Notes under the pieces: model-generated
What the model saw: the letters and a program-made list of their open reading frames with translations, nothing else
What the model was told of the DNA's origin: nothing
The model's database searches: none
In this document: piece after piece, positions 5,568-5,592 of the stretch
Numbering within the stretch: the stretch's first letter is position 1
Layout: each line of letters starts with the position of its first letter
Translations under genes and position numbers: made by a program
NCBI GenBank assembly: GCA_002426195.1
Contig: DIOT01000044.1
Span: forward strand, 3,956 to 9,547
Direction: 5' to 3'
Source of the DNA: Bacteroidales bacterium UBA5507
GTDB lineage: Bacteria > Bacteroidota > Bacteroidia > Bacteroidales > Lentimicrobiaceae
Length of the DNA stretch: 5,592 bases

Positions 5568-5592
5568 GATAAGAATGCTTACATTGCTACCC

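Overview
The window looks like a chromosomal segment of a Bacteroidota bacterium, probably of the Bacteroidales/Marinilabiliales kind. Three independent signs support this. Two proteins end in type IX secretion (T9SS) type A sorting domains. One protein matches DUF4468, a family I know mainly from Bacteroidota. Several genes are preceded by the Bacteroidota -7 promoter motif TAnnTTTG, in one case with a -33 TTG exactly 19 bases upstream. The genus cannot be read from this sequence.

Layout, left to right. On the minus strand, positions 1-307 hold the 5' part of a secreted DUF4468 protein that runs off the window. Positions 483-689 hold a 68-residue two-helix membrane protein of unknown function. 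A 162-base divergent intergenic region then carries promoters pointing both ways. All remaining genes are on the plus strand: a T9SS cargo protein (852-1757), a membrane-spanning TPR/LuxR-type HTH regulator (1855-3546), a second, Ig-like T9SS cargo protein (3668-4525), a rho-independent terminator (4568-4603), and a DEDDh exonuclease fused to a BRCT domain (4649-5491). The last 100 bases are non-coding and contain short direct and inverted repeats.

How the genes may work together. The most interesting unit is the regulator flanked by two secreted T9SS cargo genes. Its TPR half should lie in the periplasm and its DNA-binding half in the cytoplasm, so it could report an envelope state directly to DNA. 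A 9-bp inverted repeat encloses its own -7 box. Three TGTCAC direct repeats lie between its stop codon and the next cargo gene, which has no recognisable promoter. A local regulatory circuit is therefore plausible, but it is inference. The exonuclease-BRCT gene lies behind a terminator and looks like an independent DNA-repair or processing gene. No mobile element, tRNA, rRNA or CRISPR array was seen, and no intergenic gap exceeds 300 bases.
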